Positions 10,237 to 18,089 of a stretch of DNA of 64,000 bases are shown piece by piece; position 1 is the stretch's first letter, and every line of letters begins with the position of its first letter. The stretch comes from Sphingobacteriales bacterium (GTDB taxonomy: Bacteria > Bacteroidota > Bacteroidia > Chitinophagales > UBA2359): positions 124,001 to 188,000 of the forward strand of contig JADJJT010000001.1 of assembly GCA_016706405.1 (NCBI GenBank). Direction: 5' to 3'. Below the pieces are notes generated by a model. The model searched no databases, was not told the origin of the DNA, and saw only the letters and a program-made list of their open reading frames with translations. Made by a program: the position numbers and the translations under genes.

Positions 10237-11743
10237 AATACAAATTCTTATCAATTATAGTTTTTTTTTCGCAATTAGTTTATGGACAATGTGATTATGA
10301 AATAGTTACCTCTGACCACGATGCTTTTTATATAGGAAGATGGGTTGATAGAACAGACCCTATAATGAAAAACTTTGGCCATCTGCAAATGCCTACAGTA
10401 TAGCATTCTCAATTCATGAAAATTTGCTCTTTCCAGATAATTTTATCGAAGCAATAGACCGAGCCATGCAAAAATGGAATTTTGCAATTTATGATGGCGA
10501 GAAAGTGGCACCGAATTTAATTAGAAATTCGCCTACTGTTCAACTCAATGACTTTGTAAATGATTCAGATGGATTGAATATTATAGGTATAGACAATTTC
10601 GAAGAAGTTGAATGGATAGAATTTGATCCGGAACCATTAGCAATTTGTCATACTAAATTAAACAAGTGTGGCGAGTCTGATTTTGCCCCTGTCATTACAG
10701 ACGCTGATATATCGTTTAACCCAAAATTCTACTTTCAAATTATGCAATCTATAATTATAGATGAATGTGTTGATATTTATGATTTCGAAACTGTATTGAT
10801 ACATGAACTGGGACATAGTTTCGGTTTAGGACATATTGAAAATATAAGTCTAAATTACACAGTTATGAATCCTTCTACTCGAAAGAATTCAATTAATTCT
10901 GATTTGTGGGGGGAGGATTTATGTTTTGCTTATGTTCTACATAATCACAATATACCCTGCGAGGATTTTGGTGACCCAGAGATAGACAAAGCTGAAGAAC
11001 CCTGTGTTTGTAATTTACCCACTTGCAAATCTGGATATGCTGCTGCCTATAGTTCCAAAATTATTAGTGCTATTTTATACTTCGAGCGCAAATACCTCAA
11101 TAATAAAATCCCTAAAATCAAAAAAACAATATTATACAATATAGACGCGTTAGAGAATACAATTTACAACACCTCGCCGCAAAGTAAAGCTTTAGCTACT
11201 AAATTAGATTCCTTACTATATAGTTACCTCGATAATGTAACCGAAGCATTCACAACAACACATAAAGGCGGTCTTTTAAACGAAAATGATATCGCCATTT
11301 TATACGATTTCTTGTATTCGCTACAACAACAAACTAACAATACCGAAATTATAGCCGCTTGTGAGTATATTATTAACTACCTGCCATATTTAAAAGGTAA
11401 GCCACTTAAAGAAGCACTTATTATTTTAGATAAAGGCGAAATACCCAATAATATTGGCTTTAAAGACCCCATTACTATTGTTGGCTTGCTAAACAACCAT
11501 GTCCGCAGTACAACGCTATATTTAGATTATTTTTTAAACACCCAAGGCGAGTTTAGCTATCAAATTATAGACCTTAATGGTAAAATTGTAAACTCGTTTA
11601 CCGAATATCAATATGCTGCCAAACACAGCCAACCCATAAGTATAAACAATTTGCCCAGTGGCATTTATTTTATACAGGTATCGCATAACAATAATCCGGT
11701 AAATGCTAAAAACAACAACCTACGCTTTATGGTTTCTAAGTAA
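10233..11743 (+). pseudogene. Matrixin-like zinc metalloprotease with T9SS tail, interrupted by a frameshift
   Basis: The gene starts at ATG 10233 with a signal peptide (MKYKFLSIIVFFSQLVYG) and runs to a stop near 10401. The homologous frame resumes at about 10358-10361 (YNEKLWPSANAYS) and continues to 11743. One missing C in the CCC run at 10358-10360 explains it: restoring it gives a continuous frame of 503 residues. Seen in the second part: zinc motif HELGHSFGLGH with Met-turn VMNP, the DADISFN segment that precedes it in matrixins, a helical region, and a C-terminal sorting domain (LPSGIYFIQV). Either a real disruption or a sequencing error. Translation of only the second part from TTG 10424 would lack the signal peptide. 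Confidence 0.8.
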
Positions 11744-11765
11744 GATAATTACCATCCTGTTTTTC

Positions 11766-12551
11766 ATGTCCAATTTTGCAAAATGGTTACCACAGCAAAC
11801 AGCCGATTGGTATATGTTTATGATGGGAGTAGCGGCATTTGTTAGTAGTTGTTTTTTACTTTGGTACCTAAAATATAGGCTAAACAAGGGCGTAAACCCA
11901 ATTGCTGTCTTTGGTGTAGTTTTTATTTTAACAGCTATTGGTTTTATTGGCGCAAGGGTTTATTCGGTATTAGAGGATGTTGTTTTGCATGTAATAGATG
12001 GTAATAGAATTACAACCTACCCATTTTATGACAAACTTGCCAACAACGGTGGTTTTAGGTTTTATGGGGGGGTGCTCTTTGTTGTTTCGTTTTTACTTGT
12101 ATGTTCTAAATGGTTCTCTATTATTAAAATTTTAGAACTATTAGATGCATTCGCTATAACAATTTGTATTGCCAGCATTCTCGGTCGTGTTGGCTGCCAA
12201 ATATCCGGAGACGGTTGTTATGGCACCTATACCACATTGCCATGGGGTATGCACTACACAAATGGTGTTTACCCCAGTCTTTTACCTGTTCACCCCGTAC
12301 CAATCTACGAAATGATTATAAGTTTTGGCTTGTTTGTTTATTTGTTTAGGCTCGAAAAACAGAAACAATTTGCCGGACAATTATTTTGCCTCTATTTAAT
12401 CTTTAGTTCTATATCGAGGTTTTTATTAGAGTTTATACGCAACAACACCTCAATAGCTTTTGGTTTAACATTTACCCAATTAACTGCCCTACTATTTATA
12501 GTTTTGGGAACAATGCTATTTACACGTTTAAGTAAATTTTTAGCTCATTAG
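11766..12551 (+). CDS. Prolipoprotein diacylglyceryl transferase-like membrane protein
   Basis: 261 residues from ATG 11766, about seven membrane segments. Lgt transfers diacylglycerol from phosphatidylglycerol to the lipobox cysteine. Seen: ADWYMFMMG (family HWYGLM region), GRVGCQISGDGCYG aligned to the Lgt signature GRxGNFxNxExxG, HPVPIYEM (family HPSQLYE), and SRFLLEFIRNN near the C-terminus. Oddities: the usual HGG loop is FYGG, so the conserved His is Tyr, and the signature N-x-E is S-x-D. It may be a divergent paralogue with a special substrate. A longer frame begins at 11703 inside the preceding gene; I prefer 11766, which gives a normal Lgt N-terminus. The gap to the upstream gene is 22 bp. 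Confidence 0.75.
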   Translation: MSNFAKWLPQQTADWYMFMMGVAAFVSSCFLLWYLKYRLNKGVNPIAVFGVVFILTAIGFIGARVYSVLEDVVLHVIDGNRITTYPFYDKLANNGGFRFYGGVLFVVSFLLVCSKWFSIIKILELLDAFAITICIASILGRVGCQISGDGCYGTYTTLPWGMHYTNGVYPSLLPVHPVPIYEMIISFGLFVYLFRLEKQKQFAGQLFCLYLIFSSISRFLLEFIRNNTSIAFGLTFTQLTALLFIVLGTMLFTRLSKFLAH

Positions 12552-13010
12552 GGGTATATACATCATAAGAGTTTACCCCAACGAGCAGTTGGTAAAAAAA
12601 TCAGATATTAACAAAAGCGACACCGAAAAATACCTATATTAAATGCCCGAATAAAAAACATTGCACAAAAGCCTTATCAATCCCATAAAAATTACCGTAT
12701 ATTTGTAGCACTAAACTTCTAACAAAAAACCCAGCAACGCTATCATAAAAAGAATAATAAGAACCTGCTGCAACAATCCGATTGAGCATACATGCTGCCC
12801 CCAATTTGCCGTATTTTAATTTGAAGCATTTTGTAAGGAAAACGAAGGGAAAAGGTCGCGTTTTCAAGCGTTTTGTAGAAGGAAAACTAATACCTCCAAA
12901 AATCCACACCGCTGCCAACAATGGCTTTGCGGTTAGGCGGGGTGACGTGTTTTTGGAGTGAAAATTTTTTAATAAAAGTTAAAAATGTATTGTAAATTTG
13001 TACTTCGTAA
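12552..13010. other. Gene-free region with part of an inverted repeat
   Basis: 459 bp between the Lgt-like gene and the Fic remnant. A 95-codon minus-strand frame (12634-12921) has no recognisable domain and an odd composition; it may only be an open frame in a repeated non-coding element. A TATATTTG (about 12699-12706, plus) fits a -7 box. The left arm of an imperfect inverted repeat lies at 12920-12940. No TCCGGA site occurs here. Confidence 0.5.
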
Positions 13011-13036
13011 ACCGCCCAACGCAAAGCCCGGGCATT
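12920..13036. repeat. Imperfect inverted repeat (about 21-25 nt arms, 71 nt spacer)
   Basis: Left arm 12920-12940 (AATGGCTTTGCGGTTAGGCGG) and right arm 13012-13036 are reverse complements except for a 4-nt CCGG-type insertion, a 1-nt gap and one mismatch. The inner ends carry GTTAGGC and GCCCAAC, which resemble the core sites of integron attC elements, but I could not find the partner half-sites at attC spacing. The right arm ends where the Fic-like reading frame begins, so the repeat probably marks a recombination junction. Confidence 0.55.
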
Positions 13037-13220
13037 CGCCGATAAATTAGCAGAAATTTTAGACAACGTAAACTATTTACATCCATTCAGAAAAGGAAAC
13101 GGAAGAACGCAAAGAGAGTTTTTAAGACTGTTGGCATTGGAAAAAGACTTAACGCTACATCTTAACCCACCAGACAGCAAATTAGTTTACTACCTTAAAT
13201 TAATATCTCAACTCCAATAA
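13011..13220 (+). pseudogene. 3' remnant of a Fic-family (AMPylase-type) gene
   Basis: A frame without an ATG, open from 13011 and closed by TAA at 13218-13220, encodes FADKLAEILDNVNYLHPF followed by RKGNGRTQREF and a helical tail. This is the Fic active-site motif HPFx[D/E]GNGRxxR (codons at 13080-13115). The catalytic His is kept, but the acidic residue that binds Mg2+ is Lys. The N-terminal portion of the Fic fold, including any inhibitory helix, is missing; upstream sequence is repeat DNA in which the frame is closed by a stop at 13008. Fic proteins modify target hydroxyls with AMP and often act as toxins; this one is almost certainly inactive. Confidence 0.75.
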
Positions 13221-13274
13221 AAAGTTTTTCTGATTTAAAAAAAGAGTGCAAGCCACTTGATTTGTTTTACAAAT

Positions 13275-14261
13275 ATGATATTAAAACTATTGAAAATAAA
13301 ACATATAACACATAAAGCAAGAATCATTGCTTTTTTGTTGGCAGCAATTTTTATTTCCGCCCATCATGCCGGCGCACAAACGTGGTGCCCTAAGGGGGCC
13401 GAATGGACTTATAACTTTTATAGTATGGCGCTTTCGGGCTATCAGAAATTAGTTTACGAGAAGGATACCATCATTTCATCTCAGCCATGTAAAAAAATTG
13501 TTGGAAACCTGATAATTCCTCATTACGATACATGGGATTCTCCACCAACAGGCGTTGATACGATACCAGTAAATCCGGTTTTTACTTTTTCGCAAGGCGA
13601 CACGGTTTTTATGTTTTCTAACAATTCATTTCAACCTGTTTATTACTTCAATGCCCAAGTTGGCGACACCTTGCCGTATTACAACATCATGCTGCCCAAT
13701 TTCACGGGCTGCGATACAATTCTAAGGCAAGTAGTAGATGACGCAGGAACGATTAGTATCAATAATGAAACATTGCGTTTTTATATAGCCCGGTTCATTG
13801 ATTTTGATGACTATTTTTTCAGTCCTGAAACTGTTGCCGTTATTGAACGATTGGGGGCAACAAATAACTTTCTTATTCCGGAGTTTTATTGTTTTACAGA
13901 TGCAGAGACGTACACACTTCGTTGCTATGGTGACGACAATTTCGAAACGTATCAAACAAAATCTACAACTGCTTGCGACTATATTTATACAGGCCTAACA
14001 GACCTTGAAAAGAGCACTATAACCATTAGCCCAAACCCTACACTCAATATACTAAATATTAGCAGTTCGTATAACACGAGCATTGAGCACATTAACATTT
14101 ATAATATTGTTGGGCAATTACAAAAACGAATGAGTACCGGTAGCGGTCAAACAATTTTAACTATTGATGTTAGCAAGTTTCTATCCGGAATATATTTTAT
14201 TCAACTTGTTACAAGAAATGGACAAGTAATGACAACAAAATTTATTAAACAAACACCTTGA
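13275..14261 (+). CDS. Secreted protein with T9SS type A sorting domain, function unknown
   Basis: 328 residues from ATG 13275 (the frame extends upstream to a TTG at 13257, less likely). Seen: signal peptide with hydrophobic core ARIIAFLLAAIFISA and cleavage expected near AGAQ; a mature region starting with TWCPKGAEWTYNFY and rich in aromatic residues and beta strands, as in many short Bacteroidota T9SS proteins; a C-terminal domain from TISPNPTLN through FLSGIYFIQLV. I recognise no enzymatic motif. It follows the Fic remnant by 54 bp and is not obviously in an operon. Confidence 0.8.
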   Translation: MILKLLKIKHITHKARIIAFLLAAIFISAHHAGAQTWCPKGAEWTYNFYSMALSGYQKLVYEKDTIISSQPCKKIVGNLIIPHYDTWDSPPTGVDTIPVNPVFTFSQGDTVFMFSNNSFQPVYYFNAQVGDTLPYYNIMLPNFTGCDTILRQVVDDAGTISINNETLRFYIARFIDFDDYFFSPETVAVIERLGATNNFLIPEFYCFTDAETYTLRCYGDDNFETYQTKSTTACDYIYTGLTDLEKSTITISPNPTLNILNISSSYNTSIEHINIYNIVGQLQKRMSTGSGQTILTIDVSKFLSGIYFIQLVTRNGQVMTTKFIKQTP

Positions 14262-14358
14262 CACAAATAAATAAAACTGCCAACCGCTAATGCCGGATAA
14301 CCATTTCCTTGTATCGTGTTTATTTTTTTATCCGGAAAATGTGTTGTTTTTTATGTTA

Positions 14359-15371
14359 TTACTGTTTTAACACCGAGCATACTTTTTCCAAATCGGCTTC
14401 GGTTATATCTAAATGGGTAACTAAGCGCACTGTTTTAGGGCCAAACGCAATGGCTTTAATTTGGTTTTTTTGTAAATAGACCAAGAAGTTTTCGAGGGCT
14501 AATTCTGAGGCAAAATCGGCTACAATAATATTTGTTTCAACGGGGTGTATAGCAACAATATCCGGATAATTTGCCAATACCTGCCCCAAAATTTTAGCTC
14601 GCCTGTGGTCGTCTGTTAAGCGGTCAATATGGTTTTCTAAGGCATAAATGCCGGCGGCTGCCAATATGCCTGCTTGCCGCATACCGCCCCCATAACCTTA
14701 CGCAAACGCCTTGCTTTTTTAATAAATGCTGCTGTACCTAATAACACCGAGCCTATTGGCGCGCCCAACCCTTTAGACAAACAAACCGAAATACTGTCGA
14801 ACAGAGGGCCAACTTGTTGGGGTTTGATGTTTTGGGCTACCATGGCGTTAAAAATGCGTGCGCCGTCTAAATGGGTAGCCAATTGTAAACGTTTGCTTTC
14901 ATTGCTAAGGGCTTGCATTTGGCTTAGGGTGTAACAAGCGCCGCCTGCTTTATTTACGGTATTTTCAAAACAAATTAAACGAGTAGCAGGCAGCCAGTCG
15001 TAGTCGGGGTTAATGGCAGGTGCTAACTGATGTGGCTGTATGCGTCCGGCGTTTCCGGAAATTAATTTAAGCGCCACTCCCGAATGGAAAGCGTAGCCGC
15101 CGGTTTCGTGGCAATGTATATGCGAAATTTCGTGGCAAATTACCTCATCTAAAGGTTGAGTATGTGTTTTAATGGCAATTTGATTGCACATGGTACCTGA
15201 AGGGCAAAACAAGGCCGCTTCTTTATTAAAAAGGTTGGCTATTTTGGTCTCTAAGGCATTAACAGTGGGGTCTTCGCCAAATACATCATCGCCTACGGGG
15301 GCAGCCATCATGGCTTTTAACATGTTGGCAGTTGGGCGGGTTACGGTGTCGCTTCGCAGGTCTATAAACAT
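14359..15371 (-). pseudogene. ltaE: Low-specificity L-threonine aldolase, interrupted by one frameshift
   Basis: PLP enzyme that cleaves L-threonine or allo-threonine to glycine and acetaldehyde. The 5' part (15371 to about 14690) begins MFIDLRSDTVTRPT and has the PLP lysine in SVCLSKGLGAPIGS and the HLDGARIFNA motif. The 3' part resumes in another frame with MRQAGILAAAGIYALE and runs to 14359. The family has KVMGGGMRQAG here; the sequence encodes KVMGAVCG because one G is missing from the GGGG run near 14690 (C run on the plus strand). Restoring it gives 337 residues, the normal length. Every other motif is intact, so a sequencing error or a very recent mutation is likely. Confidence 0.88.
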
Positions 15372-15396
15372 GTTTATTTAAGGGTTAAAGTTGTTG

Positions 15397-15930
15397 TTAC
15401 GAGAAAAAGCTAAAAATGGTGGTGCCGTAGTTGCGGGAATGGGTAAAACGGGGATGCGCTGTAAATTTGTGGTTGGGGTTGTGTTCTAAAATAAAAAGCC
15501 CATCGGTAGCCAATAAACTGAACTCAAAAATTAAATCGGGAAGGGTGGCCAGTTGGGGCATTGCGTAGGGTGGGCCGGCAAAAATAATATCGTATTGCTG
15601 CTGGCAATTGCCAGTCCGGATAAATTTTAGCACATCTTGGGCCACTATTTGAAGTCCAAGCTGATATTTTTGGTTGTTGTTGTGTATAAATTTAAGGTTG
15701 CCCTTGTCAATTTCGACTAATGTAATATTGTTGCACCCGCGCGAGGCAAACTCGTAGCTAATGCTTCCGGTGCCACCAAACAAATCTAATACACGCAGGG
15801 CGCTAAAATCGTAGGTATTGTAGAGCATGTTAAACAGCCCTTCTTTAGCCATATCGGTAGTTGGGCGTGCGGGGGTATTTTTAGGTGGGGTAAAGCGATG
15901 CCCTTTTAGTCGGCCTCCAATTATACGCAT
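15397..15930 (-). CDS. rsmD: 16S rRNA (guanine(966)-N(2))-methyltransferase RsmD-like, with altered DPPY motif
   Basis: SAM-dependent methyltransferase, 177 residues. Seen: N-terminal MRIIGGRLKGHRF and RPTTDMAKEGLFNML, both typical of RsmD; SAM-binding motif LDLFGGTGSISYE. The catalytic motif IV normally reads DPPY; here it is GPPY (IIFAGPPYAM), a change explained by a single A-to-G transition in the codon. Asp of this motif positions the target amino group, so activity may be lost, or the base may be wrong. It starts 26 bp upstream of the threonine aldolase on the same strand (15397 to 15371). Confidence 0.88.
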   Translation of the reverse strand: MRIIGGRLKGHRFTPPKNTPARPTTDMAKEGLFNMLYNTYDFSALRVLDLFGGTGSISYEFASRGCNNITLVEIDKGNLKFIHNNNQKYQLGLQIVAQDVLKFIRTGNCQQQYDIIFAGPPYAMPQLATLPDLIFEFSLLATDGLFILEHNPNHKFTAHPRFTHSRNYGTTIFSFFS

Positions 15931-16003
15931 GTATTTGTGTTAATTTTATTTTATTTTTATTGCCGTTATTTCCGGAGAAAAAAACAAGGTCAAATCTTGT
16001 TAA

Positions 16004-16924
16004 CTACTCTTTGAAAAAAGTATGGTAGTTGGTAATAAATTTATCCCAGTCTTGTAACGAACTGCTAAAGGCAAACTGTGTTTGCTTATGGATGCTTGCA
16101 ATATTTACATCTTTTATAAACGGATAAGCAAATTTAAGTAACTCGGTTATATTTCGTTCAAATTTAAGCGAGGGCAGGCACAACAGCAGTTGGTTGGCGG
16201 TAAAACAATGGCGTGTTATATTGTTTCTAATAAAGTCCATGCGCTCAAAATCAAATGTTTTTTTGGATAGTTCCTCTAAAAAAATGGCCATTTCTTTTTC
16301 GGAGAAAGGGTTTTGGCAGTTATTGCTATTTGCTATTTCCAATGGTTGTTTGGGCGCTGTGCGCAATTGGCGCACCAACCTTGTTGCTTCCTCTGGGGTA
16401 GTGGGTGCTTTTATGACTGGATTGCCCGTAGTTTTGTCGTTACTTGTGTTTGTTGTTGTGTTTTTTAATAAGGGTTGGTAAATTGTTGCGGCTCTGTTCG
16501 GCGGGGGGGCTAAGCCAGCTCGCCCGCGTACACGCCCGCGCGATATTGTTTTTTCGGCTACAAATACTAACTGCAAAGGGCCTTCTACGGCTTTGTGTTG
16601 AATTTTGAATTGCCAGTTACTGCCTTCTTTGATATACAACCGCTGAAACAATACTTCCGGATTTGGGCCATTTACAACTAACACAATATCGCAAAATGGG
16701 GCGGGTATATTGCGTATTACTATGCTGTCGTTGGGTGCATTGCCTTGTAATGCCTTGTTTACCCAAACATCAAACAACGGAAGGTCCTTTTCGCCACTTA
16801 CAATCGTTAGGGTAGCTAAGGGCTGCGGCCCAAGCGATACTGTTTTTGCCCATGCCGGTAAATTTAATTGCCACCCCAAATATACTAACACTATTGTTGA
16901 TACTACTAAAAAACGAAACTGCAT
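16004..16924 (-). CDS. DUF4476 domain-containing protein
   Basis: 306 residues from ATG 16924 (an upstream in-frame ATG at 16951 would add nine residues before the signal peptide). Seen: hydrophobic N-terminal signal MQFRFLVVSTIVLVYLGWQ, an Ig-like beta region (about 30-130), a basic/proline linker (RGRVRGRAGLAPPP) and a helical C-terminal domain of about 95 residues with KEMAIFLEELSKKTFDFERM and NQLLLCL, characteristic of DUF4476. This domain is common in Bacteroidota exported proteins, with no assigned function. The linker contains a G7 run on the plus strand (about 16503-16509). Confidence 0.7.
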   Translation of the reverse strand: MQFRFLVVSTIVLVYLGWQLNLPAWAKTVSLGPQPLATLTIVSGEKDLPLFDVWVNKALQGNAPNDSIVIRNIPAPFCDIVLVVNGPNPEVLFQRLYIKEGSNWQFKIQHKAVEGPLQLVFVAEKTISRGRVRGRAGLAPPPNRAATIYQPLLKNTTTNTSNDKTTGNPVIKAPTTPEEATRLVRQLRTAPKQPLEIANSNNCQNPFSEKEMAIFLEELSKKTFDFERMDFIRNNITRHCFTANQLLLCLPSLKFERNITELLKFAYPFIKDVNIASIHKQTQFAFSSSLQDWDKFITNYHTFFKE

Positions 16925-17207
16925 ACCTTGTTTTATTATTGTTAATAACAAACTTCAACAGCAAAATTAGGGCAATTTGCGGTAGAATTAATCATAACCC
17001 CATAAGCTAAACAATAAAAATGTACTGCCGTAAATTTAAAGGGCAAGGCTTATACTTTAAAAACTTATGGAAGCACCAATTAAAAAAAGTTAATTTTTGT
17101 GGTTTGTTTAACTTTCGCATGAACATTTTAAACAAATATAACGTTAAACAGAGCTAAATTGGTATTTAACCAAAAATAAAAATTATTATATTAATATTTT
17201 AAAAACT

Positions 17208-17879
17208 ATGTTTAAGAGCAAAAAAAATCTTTTAGTTCCTTTTTTATTAGCAATTTTTGTATTAACAGCCTGCACACAAGCCCCCGATGCCCCAAAAGCA
17301 AAAGGCAGTGACCCACAACCAGTTGCCAGCACAACAACACCTGCCACAGCTACCCAAGCCACCTATAAAGTTGATTTGGCAAAAAGTGTTGTAAACTGGG
17401 TGGGCACAAAACCCACAAGCCGCCATAATGGCACTATTAATATTAGCGATGGAAGTTTTAATGTTGACAAAGGCGAAATTAAAACTGGCTCGTTTACCCT
17501 CGACATAAATAGTATTGCTGTAACTGACTTAACCGGCGATAAAAAAGCTGACCTCGAAAGCCATCTTAAAGATGCCGACTTTTTTGACGCGGGTAAGTTT
17601 CCGGCTGCCAAATTCGAGATTACAGGCATTACAGCCCAACCTTCAGCCGATAAAAAATATACCCATAATGTATCGGGCAATATGACAATTAAAGATATTA
17701 CAAAAAATATCAGCTTTCCGGCAAATATTAAAGTTTCTGATACTGAAATCTCTGCTCAATCGGAGTTTAATATTTTGCGTACCGATTTTGGTATGACTTA
17801 CAAGAGCGATAAATCTTTGGGCGATAAATTAATTAATCCGGAAGTTAACTTGGCTTTAAATATTACGGCCCGCAAATAA
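17208..17879 (+). CDS. YceI family lipoprotein
   Basis: 223 residues. Seen: lipoprotein signal with lipobox VLTAC, a Thr/Ala/Pro-rich linker to about residue 50, then the YceI lipocalin-like barrel: VDLAKSVVNWVGTKPT, NGTINISDGSF, GSFTLDINSI, HLKDADFFDAGKFPAAKFE and NIKVSDTEI. YceI proteins bind isoprenoid or fatty-acyl ligands in the periplasm; the lipid anchor suggests attachment to a membrane. A clear terminator follows at 18015-18058. Confidence 0.92.
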   Translation: MFKSKKNLLVPFLLAIFVLTACTQAPDAPKAKGSDPQPVASTTTPATATQATYKVDLAKSVVNWVGTKPTSRHNGTINISDGSFNVDKGEIKTGSFTLDINSIAVTDLTGDKKADLESHLKDADFFDAGKFPAAKFEITGITAQPSADKKYTHNVSGNMTIKDITKNISFPANIKVSDTEISAQSEFNILRTDFGMTYKSDKSLGDKLINPEVNLALNITARK

Positions 17880-18014
17880 ATTGAAGGTAATAGCTTGTTT
17901 CTTTTTTATTGGCAATAATAATATCTAGCTAAAATTAAAGAATACCTCGTTGAAAAATTAGCAGATTAGCCCTACCCGTCTCTTCGGGTACGCCATAATT
18001 TACTAAACCAATTC

Positions 18015-18058
18015 GCATCCTTTAAGCCTTGATTTCAAGTTTAAAGGATGCTTTTTTA
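18015..18058 (+). terminator. Rho-independent terminator after the YceI gene
   Basis: Stem GCATCCTTTAA (18015-18025) pairs with TTAAAGGATGC (18041-18051), loop 15 nt, followed by TTTTTT. It may also serve the convergent TolC-type gene ending at 18090. Confidence 0.85.
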
Positions 18059-18089
18059 TTATATTCTTATGCTATAAGTTGTCATTACC

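Noticed and set aside
12634..12921. 95-codon minus-strand frame
   Set aside because: Composition is odd and no domain is recognisable; it adjoins an inverted repeat and is better explained as a chance frame in a repeated element.
12930..13020. Integron attC site
   Set aside because: GTTAGGC and GCCCAAC cores are present but face away from each other at only about 80 bp, and I found no partner half-sites at attC spacing nor an integrase.
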